Origin: Hawksworthiomyces lignivorus
Taxonomy: Eukaryota > Ascomycota > Sordariomycetes > Ophiostomatales > Ophiostomataceae
Direction: 5' to 3'
Length of the DNA: 64,000 bases
NCBI GenBank assembly: GCA_002917075.1
Contig: NTMA01000090.1
Location: 62,001-126,000 of the forward strand
Notes under the pieces: model-generated
Database searches by the model: none
What the model saw: the letters and a program-made list of their open reading frames with translations, nothing else
Told to the model about the DNA's origin: nothing
Translations under genes and position numbers: made by a program
Shown: positions 1-11,490 of the stretch, piece by piece
How the letters are laid out: each line of letters begins with the position of its first letter
How positions within the stretch are numbered: position 1 is the first letter of the stretch

Positions 1-2082
1 AAGTACGTGTCCTAGTGGCAGCGTGTGCTGTGGCTCCTTCTGAGATGATCTGCAGAGCGCTTCTTGTCTTAATTCTTCTAGAATAATGCTGTACCTGCGG
101 CTAGGAGAATTTGATGCCGTAGCTCTGGCTAAATGCAATTGGCATCGCTCGGCTAACTGGAACAGATCATTAGCTGGATCTTGTGACATTCTATTTTCAT
201 ATAATTCTAAGCGCATGTCCCAACCGAGTGCATTGCGTTGAATCTCCCAGACGTATACCACAGCTAGAGAGCAGAAGGTGACGTAGTGCGTCCACCAAAA
301 AGCATAGAAGAGAGTTCCATCTTGCGCCATCAGGTCGACAATGCCTAGAACCTCTCGGGCAGCAGAGATGCAGTCAGATACAGCTTTTGTGGCGATCAAG
401 GGCTGCTCCCGATGGCTACCAATTTGACCCAGAAGAAACGGGCGGTTCAGATGGATGATGGCGTGGTCGCGTGCCAACCGCATCGTCGTAGCCTGGCGTC
501 TAAATGGATAGACTAAACTGCTCGGATTGATAGAACTCAAGATTGCCGGCAAACTTGCTGTCCAGTTGTCCAGATCTAGGCGAATTTCTTGAACTGCTTG
601 CATCAAAGAATCGCCAGGATCTTGGTTGATGGCGTAGACCGACTGCGATATCCGGCCAACGATTCGACCAATTCTGAGACGTGAGCATGCGAAGATACGT
701 GTAAATAAGAATATGGTCCCGTACCTAGCATGAAAGATGAGAGAGTCTATAGCACAATCTTGGCTGCCTGCATCTCTGCCTGGGCCTGTGGAAGTCATGT
801 CTTCATCATTGACAGAATCAGGTAGCTCCTGATCAATATTTTCGTCGTGATAGTGCCGGGGCCTTCCGAACATGATACCCATATATGCATCCAGAATATA
901 TGCCACCCAAAATGTTCGTTTTCGACATTGAGCATTGATGTAATCTTCGGGGAAATCTTTGCCACTCAAGGAGCGAGCTGGATTTGCACGCCTGTGCAAA
1001 CCTAAGGCGGCAATTGTTTGTAACGCGTGGCCAAAAACATACCAGGCTTGATTGAGGCGTGATGTGTGTAGCAAGTAGAGAACTTGGATTAGACGGGCTT
1101 GAACCGAATCTAGAGTTGGGTACCCTGTGGCTGCTTCAGCGAGGCGTGTTGCCGCTAAGAATAATCTATCACTCTTTCGCGTAGACACCAGTTCGTCGCG
1201 GTAAGAATCACTACCACTAACGCCGCTCTCGCTCTTACCCTGGTGGAATATCGCAATAGCAAGGACAACCAGCACTATGGACGCCTTCATCTCGCCAATG
1301 CCGTGCTCAACGGGCAAGCCACTGTCTAGATTTTGATGCACTTGATGCAACCAGAGCCCAACACTCGGCCTATGGAGAAATCTGTAGGTTGCGACGCAGA
1401 TGTCATGATAATATGCAACGAGCTCTTTCGATGTAGCAAGGTTAGGAATTGGGAACACGTTACTCTGGCTGACAGCCTCGTAAGCTTTGTCGCCAGCTTG
1501 GTCTTGAAGCTGCAGCCGCTCATTACCATTGCTGAGGTTGTAACTTGCAGCCTTCCGTGGATGTTGGCTTGAGAGTCTCTTCCACGCACGATGCAGAAAT
1601 GCATGACCTGATGTTGGTTCAACATACTGGCCTTGAATCTCTGTGACACCAAAAACAGGCGAAGCTCCTGATGGAGCTGGCGGTAGATCTTGCTGCTGCT
1701 GCTGCTCTTCTTGGTGTTGATGATGCTGCGAACTTGCTGTGATATATCTGGCATCATGTGGTGTTCGCGGACTGACAGATACGGCAGCTGCTATGCTTCG
1801 AGCGTCGCGTCTCTCCACGGCTGCAGCAGCAGGAAGCGGCGTTGGTGGTCTGCCACGGGCATATTTGCTCTCATAGAGGCATGGAATGCCTTTTTTGGTA
1901 CAATTCAGACATGGAAGAGTTCCGGAGCATTTTGCCTTTCTCTGCTTACACGAGTCGCATGCTCTGCTCACCATTTGCCTCTTAGCGGTAGCCCGATCGG
2001 CATCTGAAGATTCATCGTCATGTCTTTTCCGAGATGCACTTCCTGCCGGAGATGGTTGGCTGCTGCAATCATATGGGTCCAT
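1..2082 (-). CDS. Zn2Cys6 fungal transcription factor, C-terminal end beyond the window
   Basis: Nuclear pathway regulator of the Gal4 type. The ATG at 2082-2080 opens a frame with a binuclear zinc cluster at residues 42-68 (C42, C45, C52, C58, C61, C68; spacing CX2CX6CX5CX2CX6C), preceded by a basic stretch and followed by RGRPPTP. A Gln/His-rich linker follows, then a fungal transcription factor middle homology region (GHALQTIAALGLHRR, RKRTFWVAYILD, GRPRHYH). One 51-bp intron is inferred at 724-674 (GTACGG donor, TGCTCAC branch site, CAG acceptor); joining it keeps the frame open to position 1. About 677 residues are visible and the stop lies outside. It is divergent from the cyclase gene at 2444, the usual arrangement for a local regulator. 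The zinc cluster is certain; the target pathway is inferred from position only. Confidence 0.9.
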   Translation of the reverse strand, partial: MDPYDCSSQPSPAGSASRKRHDDESSDADRATAKRQMVSRACDSCKQRKAKCSGTLPCLNCTKKGIPCLYESKYARGRPPTPLPAAAAVERRDARSIAAAVSVSPRTPHDARYITASSQHHQHQEEQQQQQDLPPAPSGASPVFGVTEIQGQYVEPTSGHAFLHRAWKRLSSQHPRKAASYNLSNGNERLQLQDQAGDKAYEAVSQSNVFPIPNLATSKELVAYYHDICVATYRFLHRPSVGLWLHQVHQNLDSGLPVEHGIGEMKASIVLVVLAIAIFHQGKSESGVSGSDSYRDELVSTRKSDRLFLAATRLAEAATGYPTLDSVQARLIQVLYLLHTSRLNQAWYVFGHALQTIAALGLHRRANPARSLSGKDFPEDYINAQCRKRTFWVAYILDAYMGIMFGRPRHYHDENIDQELPDSVNDEDMTSTGPGRDAGSQDCAIDSLIFHARYGTIFLFTRIFACSRLRIGRIVGRISQSVYAINQDPGDSLMQAVQEIRLDLDNWTASLPAILSSINPSSLVYPFRRQATTMRLARDHAIIHLNRPFLLGQIGSHREQPLIATKAVSDCISAAREVLGIVDLMAQDGTLFYAFWWTHYVTFCSLAVVYVWEIQRNALGWDMRLELYENRMSQDPANDLFQLAERCQLHLARATASNSPSRRYSIILEELRQEALCRSSQKEPQHTLPLGHVL

Positions 2083-2443
2083 TATTTGCCTGGCGTCATT
2101 TCCGTCACATAGTCTGCTAGGAGAAATACTTCGGAGTAGAGAGCATAAGAGCGGAGAAGGTTGCTTAAGTATGAACGGTCAAAAAAAATTAGCTTCGGAG
2201 AACATACTGTGCCGATTAAGAGCCAAATCTCTACGAAGTGCACGTGCATTTTAAATGGACCGGAGAAGCGAATTATGGTGTATAGATTGTCGGTGGGGCA
2301 ATGACCGAGTTTGCCGCCAACCTATTGTACTCGTATACGTCTTTAAAGACGTTAGAGATTGACACTGGACTATTCAGCTAATATCACCTCTGGGAATATC
2401 AAAATTTTAACCTGGAAAACTGCTTGTTTTTTTAACCGTTAAT
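2083..2443. promoter_or_regulatory. Divergent promoter with four CGGAG motifs
   Basis: This 361-bp gap separates two divergent genes. CGGAG occurs at 2132-2136, 2152-2156, 2196-2200 and 2261-2265, three of the four followed by A or AA. CGG triplets are the half-site read by Zn2Cys6 proteins, so the neighbouring regulator is a candidate binder. That link is inference. Confidence 0.45.
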
Positions 2444-3539
2444 ATGAACCCTTCGTCAAGACCGTCGTTTGATGCTCTTCCGCTTCGAAAAGACGGACCA
2501 CATGGGAATGCTTGGGGATTGTTCGGTGAAGATGACCAATGTGGCATGTTAAATTTGCTAACCCCTGAGACAACCGCCCTCGCTATTAAAGAAGCAGTCG
2601 ATGGAATCCGCATCTCCACTGACTGGCCGCTGGATCGGATGAGGACCCCTTGCTTTGGGCGCGCCGCTTTTAATCACTCAATCAAGAACAAAGCACCGCG
2701 ATCCGTCAATGATGACACACTTATTTTCAACACGCAAGTATCGTCACAATGGGATGGCTTCCGCCACTACGGATACCAAGAAGAGCAGCTATACTTCGGA
2801 GGGCGAACGCTAAATGATTTGCTTAACACAGACATCATTGGTATACATAGTAAGTAATTTAAAGACAAAATTTTTTTCTCGAGGAAGGCACCTAACCGAG
2901 CATTCCCAACATTCAGCGTGGGCCAATAATGGCGGTATAGTGGGCCGTGGAGTGCTGCTTGACTATGCTGGGTGGGCCGAGGCCCAAGGCTTGTCTCCGG
3001 CCCTCTTTGAGACCACGGCTATTACTGTAAATACTCTGAAAGCCGTTGCTGCTGACCAAGGTACCACATTCAAACAAGGCGATATTCTCTTCATTCGGAC
3101 TGGGTGGGTTCGAGCCTATGAAGACTTGTCCGAGAAGCAGCGTCAGGATCTGGCAGCATTGACGAATCCACCTGCTATTGGAATAGAATCATCCGAGACA
3201 ACACTACGTTGGATCTGGGACGAAGGCTTTGCAGCTATTGCAGGGGACCAGCCAAGTCTAGAGGCATGGCCGTGTCAAGATCAGAAGCATTGGCTGCATG
3301 AATGGCTGTTGGCTGGATGGGGAGTTCCTATTGGTGAGCTGTTCAATCTAGAGGATCTCAGTCGTGCATGTCGTGAGAGACGGCGATGGACTTTTTTCTT
3401 TAGCAGTATGCCACTAAAGGTTAGTGTTTCTTTTTCCATTTACTCTTTTGATAGTTGATCATGTGCCTTGCTGACGGTTGCATATCTTAAGGTTCCCGGG
3501 GGCATAGCAAGCCCTCCCAACGGAGTTGCTATCCTTTAG
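2444..3539 (+). CDS. Cyclase-family metal-dependent hydrolase (PF04199 type)
   Basis: Predicted 318-residue cytosolic protein of the cyclase / kynurenine-formamidase-like superfamily, whose members hydrolyse amides, esters or lactones with a bound divalent metal. Exons 2444-2849, 2917-3419 and 3492-3539 join cleanly through a 67-bp intron (CTAAC branch) and a 72-bp intron, giving the C-terminal PGGIASPPNG typical of fungal members. The fungal signature SQWDGFRH lies at residues 101-108, GIVGRGVLLDYA near 142-153 and GDILFIRTGW further on. It is divergent from the regulator at 1-2082 and followed by an MFS permease, suggesting uptake and hydrolysis of one substrate. A second intact member lies at 60782-62026. 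The substrate cannot be told from sequence. Confidence 0.85.
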
Positions 3540-4081
3540 CTAACCTATTACATATTCTCAGACAGAAAATTTAGCTGCAATAATGAGATCATATAATTTA
3601 GTTATCGCAGTGTCGCAGGTTTTCATGCATATCTTCCATCAAGACGTACATGATCTGGTACAACTTCCCAGGAATCAATTCACCTATATATATATATATA
3701 TTAGACCTACAAATTCATTCTCGCCGCACGTATTTGCACTGAGGAAAGATATATCTTCTAGCCTATCTAAGAGATATTTTTGAGTCTTATATCCATAAAA
3801 GTAGTAGATATAGAAAGAAAATGGGCTATTTTGTGAGATTATGATGCTTTATGTTTGTTAAGAGGTGGATGATTTCAACTTCAAACTTTTAACAGAATCA
3901 AGTTAAGTTCAATTCTTCCCTCACTTCGGCAATAACACACACACACACACACACAAAAAAAGAGCTTCCTCAAACAAATTTGTGTATTTGTTTGTGTGCT
4001 TGCGTGTTTTATTATTATTATAATAATTTTTTATTGGAGATAAAAGAAAAACTACAAGTGAAAACAAAATAGAACTAAAGG
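3540..4081. other. AT-rich intergenic sequence with microsatellites
   Basis: No gene seen. It holds a short TA run near 3685-3702, an (AC)10 microsatellite at about 3935-3954 and a short ATT/TAA tract near 4010-4030. Confidence 0.6.
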
Positions 4082-4552
4082 TCAAAAGTCTGTGAGCACT
4101 TAAAAGTTTCCCACATGTTTACACCAAAACTGATAAAAATTCAAAAATTAATAATTAATTAACAAATATTACAAAATAATCAGAGCCCAGAGTACAGAAG
4201 TCCTTCTTCTTTAGTTTAATTAATTTTATATAAAGGTGTCGTAAATGTATAAGAAATAGTCACTAGAAAGAAGAGTGCTTTCGAGAATTGTGATTGTTTT
4301 TCGGAGTTAACCATACAAAAATGCAAGAAACTGTTTTTTTTTTTTAAATCATGTCAACACATACAGCAACTTTTTACACATATACTATTAGGCATCATTT
4401 ATATGAGATGAAATCTAGTCAAGTTAATTTTCTCTAATTATAATTTAATTCTAAGATTTTACGGGTTTTCCATGATTATTTATGAAATTCTGAATTTTGA
4501 CCACTTTTGGTGTAAATAGGTGGGAAATTTTTAAGTGTTTACAGACTTTTGA
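4082..4552. mobile_element. MITE-like element with about 75-bp terminal inverted repeats
   Basis: The left end (from 4082, TCAAAAGTCTGTGAGCACTT) and the reverse complement of the right end (from 4552, TCAAAAGTCTGTAAACACTT) align over roughly 75 bp with scattered mismatches, both also carrying a TTTCCCAC and a TTTACACCAAAA block. The interior is very AT-rich and has no coding sequence. At about 471 bp it fits a non-autonomous DNA element. I see no convincing target-site duplication, so the exact ends and superfamily stay open; the TIR looks Tc1/mariner-like by general character only. Confidence 0.6.
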
Positions 4553-4945
4553 GCAGGGACTGAAAGAACATAAGGGGGAGGAGCTGGGGAAGAACACAAG
4601 CGCATGAGTGGTGGGCGGAGAATACGCCTACTAATACTACTTCTCCGCGAAAGAAAGTCTTGTATTTCCGCTGTCTCCACTTCAGAAATGAGGGGATTGC
4701 GGAGCCACCCCACGGAGGATTGAAATATCATACCGGAAATGCGGAGTGGCACACTGGAACGGTACCGACATGAACAGAGCAAACCAGAAAGACAGTGACA
4801 GGTACACTGGAATAAACATAAATAACCCATCTAATGCAGGTCAATTTGTTCCTTGGAGGTAGCGACGTGATATCAATGCCAGTTTTATTAGACTACTTCT
4901 TCCCAGCATCATTCAATTTGGGACCTTTTTTGGCTTCAGAGGACA
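4553..4945 (+). promoter_or_regulatory. Upstream region of the MFS permease with five CGGAG motifs
   Basis: CGGAG on either strand occurs at 4616-4620, 4643-4647 (as CTCCG), 4700-4704, 4713-4717 and 4742-4746. The composition is clearly less AT-rich than the MITE beside it. A minus-strand open frame here has no recognisable domain and I do not count it as a gene. Confidence 0.4.
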
Positions 4946-6674
4946 ATGGGTGCACCAGATGAAAACATCACAGCTATGCATAGCGAGAACGAGCGAAAGG
5001 TGAATGTTGTTATTGATGGCGATGTTGCTCTCAATGTCTTCAGTAAGGATGAGCAGATAGATGCGGCCATCGATCCAGTGGTCGAACGACGTGTCGTACG
5101 CAAAATTGACATGATGGTGATTCCTTTCATCTGCATCACGTACCTCGTGACGTATATCGACAAAGCAACATTAGGCTACGCGGCTGTGTTCGGTATGCAA
5201 GAAGACCTCAAACTGCACGGTGACCAGTATAGCTGGCTAGGTAAGCCCTAGTCCTTGTTCCCTGAAGGCTCGCGTTCTTCATCTAACCTTCGATAAGGAT
5301 CTATCTTCTACTTTGGTTATCTCGCCTTTGAATACCCCACCAGCCACGCGATGCAAAAGTTATCCGTTACTAAGTGGATGGCTGCGAATATTTTCGTCTG
5401 GGGTGGTATTACAATGGCACTTGGAGGCTGTCAGAACTTTTCATCCTTCGCTGCTTTGCGTTTCATCCTTGGCGCCTTGGAGTCTTGTTCAACGCCAGCA
5501 TATCTTCTGATCACAGCATCATGGTATACTGTCTCAGAGCAGCCTGTCCGCATTGGCTGGTGGTCCACCTTTTTGGGTCTTGCAAATGCTTTCGGTGGCC
5601 TACTTGGATACGGAATAGGACATATTCACGGAAGTCTAGCCTCATGGCGGTACCAGTTCATCATTATCGGTGCCGTATCCTCAATCTGGGGTGCTGTCAT
5701 GTTTTTCTTCTTCGCCGAGAATGCTGTAACAGCGTCAGTCATCCACCCTTTTTTAGTTTTAATTAAATGCCGCACAGGCACTACAATAGCATTACGCTTA
5801 CATCTCTATAGGTCATGGCTAAATGAAGACGAAAAGAAACTCGCTATAAGGCGGCTTCGAGATAACCAGACGGGTATTAAAAATACTAAGATCAAGTCTA
5901 GTCAAATAAAAGAGGCCTTCCTAGATCCTAAAACGTGGCTTTTTTTCCTTCTCGGTGTCGCAACCCAGGTTGTGAATGGCGCCGTGAGCAACTTTGGATC
6001 GCTCATCGTTAAAGGTTTTGGCTTCTCTAGTCTTAATGCTACGCTGTTACAGGTGCCATACGGATTCATAATTTTGTTCTCAAATATCTCTGCGATGTAC
6101 ATTCAGCACTGGGTTCCCGGTCAGCAACGGTGCCTAGTTGGCAGTTTATATGTGGTCCCTGCTCTAGCGGGTACCGTTGGCATCCACACCATATCACGAG
6201 ATAAAAGAGGAGCTCTTTTAGCTTGTTATTATGTAAGTCCTGAATGTGCATTTTCGAACTTGGCGTTAAGTGTATCTACTAACAGTTCCTCAGTTGACTG
6301 CCATGTACACGGCCTCCTTCTCTCTTATCATGTCGCTCATCACTGCCAATACAGCCGGCTCAACAAAGCGGTCCACTGTTAATGCCATCTTCTTCGTCTC
6401 GTACTGCGTTGGCAACATTATTGGCCCATTTGCTTTTAAAAGTGATGAGGCACCAGTGTATATTTCTGGTATCATAGCCGTTCTCGTTGCGTATTGCTGT
6501 GAAATTGCGCTTCTTGTGGCATTCGCATTCTATATGGCTTTTCTCAACAGGCAGAAGACAGTCAAGTTGACTCAGCTAGAAGTGGACCAAGTTGGAGAGA
6601 GAGAAAGAAGGGCCTTGACTTCATTTAGCGATATAACGGATATGGAGAATCCGTATTTTAAGTTCACATATTAG
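4946..6674 (+). CDS. MFS permease, anion:cation symporter (Dal5/allantoate permease-like) family
   Basis: Predicted 510-residue plasma-membrane transporter. Exons 4946-5240, 5298-5733, 5812-6232 and 6294-6674; introns start GTAAGC, GTCAGT and GTAAGT. The second intron (78 bp) is a multiple of three and open, so it is inferred from alignment: splicing restores the family stretch before SWLNEDEK. Family marks are the N-terminal RKIDMMVIPF helix start, YIDKATLGYA, the loop after FAENAVTA, and SLITANTAGSTKR in the second half, where this family usually reads SNTAG. Members move carboxylates, ureides and vitamins such as nicotinate. It follows the cyclase gene and carries the same upstream CGGAG motifs, so import of the cyclase substrate or a related acid is a fair guess. 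Confidence 0.88.
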
Positions 6675-7028
6675 CTTTATTTTACCCTCACATACTAATT
6701 AGAGTTACGAAATAATCGATATATGTGCGGATTCTACTAATTAAGTGCTCTCTGTAGCTTTTGTCGCTATGACTGCTAAAGAGGCCTGCAGGGTTTATTA
6801 TTATTCCCTATCCTCATATAATTGATTAACCTTCTCTTTCAAACCCTCGAGCTGTGTTACGACAAGATTACTATATATACGCTATGCTAACGACGCAAAT
6901 ATATGCTGACTGAGGGTTTCGTTTAGCATGGACGTGCATAACTAGGATTGGCTAGACGTTTAAACCGAACTGCACAATGCACCTCAACGCTTCATACAAG
7001 GGTTATATTGCCTAACTGATATCCTTTA
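6675..7028. other. Convergent intergenic spacer
   Basis: Shared 3' flank of the MFS permease (plus) and the regulator at 7029-9488 (minus). I see no gene or repeat. Confidence 0.6.
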
Positions 7029-9488
7029 TCATATAAAATCATCAAATCCATTGGTCATCTCCCAGCCAAGTTCCAAACGATGAATGGCCTTTCTCAGCGG
7101 CCAGGCACAGTATCCCTTTGTCTCATCAATGATATTCATCAGTGCTTGTCGCTCAGACGTGTCCGTGAAATAGTCCCCGTATGTCATGATGGCCAGTGCT
7201 GCACTCACAAGGGCAGGTGGTGACCTAGGATGGCAGTTGCCGATGCCGCATATGTCCAGCACCAACGCCCGTACTTGGGCTTCAACTTTGCGACGAGCAG
7301 CATGGGCATGTGGTGCAGTCCTAGAGATTTAGTCACAAAAGTACACTCTGAAGGTATCGTGGGATAACCAGGGCCACGGGAAGGCACATCGGGATACTTA
7401 CCTGAGACGCGGGTTCTCGGCGAGAAGGACCATCCTCGTGAGGTCTAGGTGCTGCGCGGCGACTACATCTGCATCCGAGCTATACCATTTAGTTGGAAAT
7501 ATCGCTTGGCTTGTCTTGTCCGCTGGCCGCTCCAAGACGGGGATAAGAGTCTCGGTCGAGGCCGTTGCAAGCTGAAGATGTTCTTGTTTAAGTCGAGACC
7601 ACTCGTCTTCTGATTTATCGCCCCAGCGCCACTTCATCACTTCGGCAGCGTGCATGACGATTTTGTTGGGCAGAGACATTCCTTGCCATGACTCTCGGTC
7701 TACATGGATCTGCGGGGCACGCTCGCGAACGAAGGCACAATATACCTCTTGCCTGACAGATATGAGAAACGCAGCGTTTGCAAGGCTCCGCGAGGACGGC
7801 GCCGATTTGGCAATCCGGATAATCTCCTGGATGATGGCGAGAAAATTGACCTGCTCTTCAACATGAGCCCTAGTATCTAAAGCATTTTCCTCGGCCAGTA
7901 TTTCTCCTTCGTCTCCATCGTCTTCAATCTCCTCATATTGCCGGAGGATGACAGTGGCTGCCATGAGATTCTCTTGATATTCCTCGTCTTGTATAGTGTG
8001 GAAACTCCGAAGAGACGGGATACACTTCAGCATATATTCTACGCCTGTGTAGGCAGTCAGGCTATGAAGGAGTTGGCCGTAGTACATTATTCCTTCTCGG
8101 GTTTTGTATTGCGGAACGCGAGCAAGATGACGGGCAGACACCGCAAAAATCGCGTTTAGCAAAGGGAGGCAACCCCGTGCTCGTTGAGGCACGACGAGTT
8201 GGAAATGTCTCAACGGGTCACATGTATCAAACTGTGCACGGGATGGTCAATTATTTCGCACTTTTTAGTGATTGATGAAATATCATACCCAATGAGCAAG
8301 CTCCTCAATATAGTAGCGGAACAAGCAAGCTTCCGTAATATTTAGTAATGGCTGAACAGGCTCGTCGCTACGACTGGTAATGAGGGAGTCACTTTCCGAT
8401 GGTGAGACAAGCAGCATTGGAGTTTCATCGGGAGGCTGAAATGGCTGAGAGGTATTCTTCGCACCCCTCGAAACAAACGTTTCGCTACTTTCCCTTTGGC
8501 TAGCTGACTGCCAGTTATGGCGGTAGCTAGAAGTGCCCAAAGGCGAATGAGGTAGTGCGCTATCTGTCGCCTCCCGGGAGATGATGCCAATTGTCAACTG
8601 GGGCTCTGCTGAGGTGACTTGACTCCATTGAGAAGACTGTAGTTCCACTGAGCATGGCGTTGATAGCTCGACATCTGGTGGGCTAGCGTTTGAAATGTCG
8701 ATATGCTCTGGTGACGCTAAAGTTATCACATTGCTATCCTCTTCTGACGAATCATCTGCGGGAGCTGCGCAGCTATCCTCTGCAATGTGTTTATTGACGT
8801 AAACTGCAAAGTAGAGTTGAGTCGAGTGGTTCTAGGGGCTCACAGAGAACAATTATGAACGGTAGCGACTGTCTGGGTGCGCACATACGTACATTTCTTG
8901 GGTTTGCTATTCACCCAGCTCTGGTTGGGGGGAAAGTTTGCATCATACGCATCTGCTGTTCCCCGGCGAAAGATAGCCAGTCGTGGTGTGCGGATGCAAT
9001 CGAGGTTTTTTGATTCACATCTCTGACATCTGGGGGTCTCTTCGTCACCTGGATTAATCTGACTTAGCGTAGCTCAGAATTGCGGCACGGTTCGACAGAT
9101 AGAGTAAAGAATTCGTATACAAAATATCCATAACGAGTAATACAAACAGCTTCTAGATTTGGCTAGATAGCTATGATAGGCAAAGTCATAGCAGCTGGCG
9201 CGCTTTCGCAAGGAAAAAAAATACTATAACTAGTGTGGCAGGCCGGACAGCACAGGTCATATCATGCCGTGCCACGCCACGTCACATCATGTATATCTTG
9301 CGTGCGATAAACCAACAAGATATACTCACATTTCGCATGTCGCTCTTTGAATTTTGTTAGTTTTGTTCACGACTACATAGAGACCGCATTATCGAGGGTC
9401 GTAATTAGGGACCAAAGTTGGGAATATGAAAGAGGAATTGATTACCGCGGCAGGTCACGCAAGGATGAATCTTCTTTTGCTTGTGCAT
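7029..9488 (-). CDS. Zn2Cys6 transcription factor with Fungal_trans_2 domain, six exons
   Basis: Predicted 622-residue nuclear regulator. Exons on the minus strand: 9488-9446, 9344-9326, 9062-8893, 8803-8289, 8231-7402, 7320-7029. The zinc cluster only appears after splicing: exon 1 ends CVTCR, a 19-nt exon 2 supplies ERHAKC, and exon 3 supplies CQRCESKNLDC. Cysteines are at 10, 13, 20, 33, 36 and 43, spacing CX2CX6CX12CX2CX6C, with an unusually long middle loop. Downstream come an acidic Ser-rich linker, then the Fungal_trans_2 pattern FDTCDPLRHFQLVVPQRA and LNAIFAVSARHLAR. Introns are 101, 263, 89, 57 and 81 bp. The 263-bp intron uses a CTAAG acceptor and is the least certain join; the C-terminal five-sixths is solid. 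Confidence 0.8.
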
Positions 9489-10381
9489 CGCATTACATCC
9501 TCGATGCCAAAATCAGATAATTTTAATAAAAGTTGGGGTGGGTATGTCGTTCGCTGCTTGGACAGGATCAAACTCGCTCACTTGCTCAAATTTCTAGTAA
9601 TAGGTAATGCGAAGAATCAAGGCTTGGTTGGAAACGGCGGGTATTGCTGAAAGGGGAAGTGGTTTATTTATCTCTCAGTCATTCGTTTAGCGATCTGCAG
9701 CTTGTCTTAATTCCTAGACCTGACCGCTAATACCCCATCCAAAAAATCCTGGCCTTTGCACACGCTAGGGCGAGTTGACCGGTTGGAATTTCCCAAGTGT
9801 CTTGAGAGATGGTTCTCGAAAGTCCACCTGAAATTGGCTCCACATTATTCGCTAGGATAATTTATGCCTATGTGTAGGGTAAGGAGCAAAAATACGAGCA
9901 GGATGTGCGGAACCACTTGTATTTCAAAGGCCCAGTTATAATAATTGTTTACTATGCCTCGACAATATTACTTGTAACCTCGCCAGAGTGGAGACTAGTC
10001 TTGCGCCTTAGCTCCGCATAGGGACCGAACTGCTTCAAAAGTAGACTGTATGGCGGCATCTGTTTCTTTGCGTATGCATAGTGTTACTAGGACAGTTACG
10101 GCATAAATACACCGCTACCTTGCTGGGCGATGAAGCCTTGTAGCATGTTACGTTAACAAAAGGAGCTCAACTCCAATTTCATTTTTGGCGCTCTCTCATC
10201 TGGGCTCTTATTTCAACTGTGATGCATCCGAATGCGCATTGCAGCCGTCCGCGCAAAGAGTATGGTAAATCTGAGAAGTTAATCAAAGACTCCCAATAAT
10301 TGATTACCCATCTTCGCCAGTACCAAACACTCTTCTTTTATTGCATATGTCTAAATACCCAAAAAGGAGAGCTTGTCTCCA
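9489..10381. other. Intergenic, no gene recognised
   Basis: Upstream region of the regulator at 7029-9488 and 3' flank of the dead aldo-keto reductase. I see nothing coding or repeated in it. Confidence 0.5.
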
Positions 10382-11490
10382 GTCAATGGTTCACAATGTG
10401 TAGGTTTGACTTCAGTCGCAAGGGAGAAATGCTCTTCACTGAAGGCGCAATGCCCTGATTGGCGTAGTAGGATGTTAGAATGTTGACCGAGGAAGCTTTA
10501 TACTTCTCTGCTATGGCTATTATATCCGTGTCTAGTAGAATTAGAGCTCCTGAGCAAGAATTCAGCAGGCAGTTTGATTGAAAAATGAAAGAAAAAGAAG
10601 CCAAATTGAGCGGGTATTGCTTATCGATGGAAATTAATGAGCGGTATTAGTATTATGCTTGAACCAAACTCGGAACTCACCTTCCCCTCCGAGAGGCGAA
10701 TAAGCCTCCACAAGTATACGTTCTCTATTGCACCGTACTAAAAGGTCATACTGCGGGAGCTATGGGTGAAGCCTAACTTAACTCACGGCAGGCTTGAATT
10801 TCTAAATCTTCTCAAGTTCCTTGAGGTACGAGATAGACCAATCGCGTACTCTAGTCGCCTTAACTTCGCCTGATGCAAAGATCTCGTCCACTTGAGCTCA
10901 CGTCTTGCCAAGGTATCGGTCACGGTCAATCGCTTCGTGCCGTCCAGATTCATAAGGAGGTGTTCAAACATTCATTTTACAGAAATGAGCAATGATTCAC
11001 TGAAGCAAAAGATAATAGCGTCGGCATAGACACACCGGTACGAGCCGGACTAGACAGTAGATCAGCTGGGTTGCATATTGTGTGAACATCGCCCGGCGCG
11101 TAGTCCGTGACGGAAAACAGAAATAAAAAATTTGAGGTAATCGCAATGGAGGTTCTTTGATCTAAGTGCAATCTCAAATAGCTTTCACCTAGGCAAAATA
11201 TGATAGCTTGTTTCATGTGCTCGCATGAAGATCTTGGTAGTCCACACCAAGATCCTCGAGCGGTCTTTCAACACTCTCGGTTGCATTTGAACGGAAGGAA
11301 TTCTAGAGTCTGGAGGTAACGAAAATCTCGCGAGGAATGCCTGACCACCTAATGCCTTCACCAACCTTGGCTTGTTCCCATAAATGAGCGCATAGTCGAT
11401 ATGCCTGTAGCCCTCCCGTACCGCCGTGCCACAACATCAAGAACCTCATGACCAAGAGTTCACCATTTACCTGTAGACTTATTAACACGA
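10382..11490 (-). pseudogene. Aldo-keto reductase relic
   Basis: Pieces of one NADPH-dependent aldo-keto reductase appear in order on the minus strand in several frames. Near 11303-11430 is KVGEGIRWSGIPRE followed by IFVTSRL; near 11235-11270 is LEDLGVDYQDLH; near 10900-10965 is LDGTKRLTVTDTL; then a frameshifted SISYLKELEKI with an in-frame stop; near 10690-10710 AYSPLGG before a GTGAGT donor; near 10390-10560 DIIAIAEKYKASS and APSVKSISPLRLKSN. At least three frame changes and a stop separate them, and about 240 bp between 10977 and 11216 does not match the family. The family usually runs about 300-330 residues, so most of the gene was once here. Not functional as read. Confidence 0.75.

Noticed and set aside
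1326..2254. Open frames overlapping the first regulator on both strands
   Set aside because: The true minus-strand frame carries the zinc cluster and middle homology region; the others are out of frame with it.
3540..4530. Centromere-like or telomere-like AT block
   Set aside because: No telomeric repeat exists and the tract is short, being explained by a MITE and microsatellites.
4531..4830. 99-codon minus-strand frame next to the MITE
   Set aside because: It starts inside the MITE end and covers a promoter-like region; Cys-rich composition but no recognisable family.
5734..5811. Reading the first MFS gene without its 78-bp intron
   Set aside because: The frame stays open, but the inserted 26 residues do not fit the family and the segment has GT..AG ends.
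9426..9650. Plus-strand 74-codon frame
   Set aside because: It overlaps the first exon of the minus-strand regulator and shows no domain.
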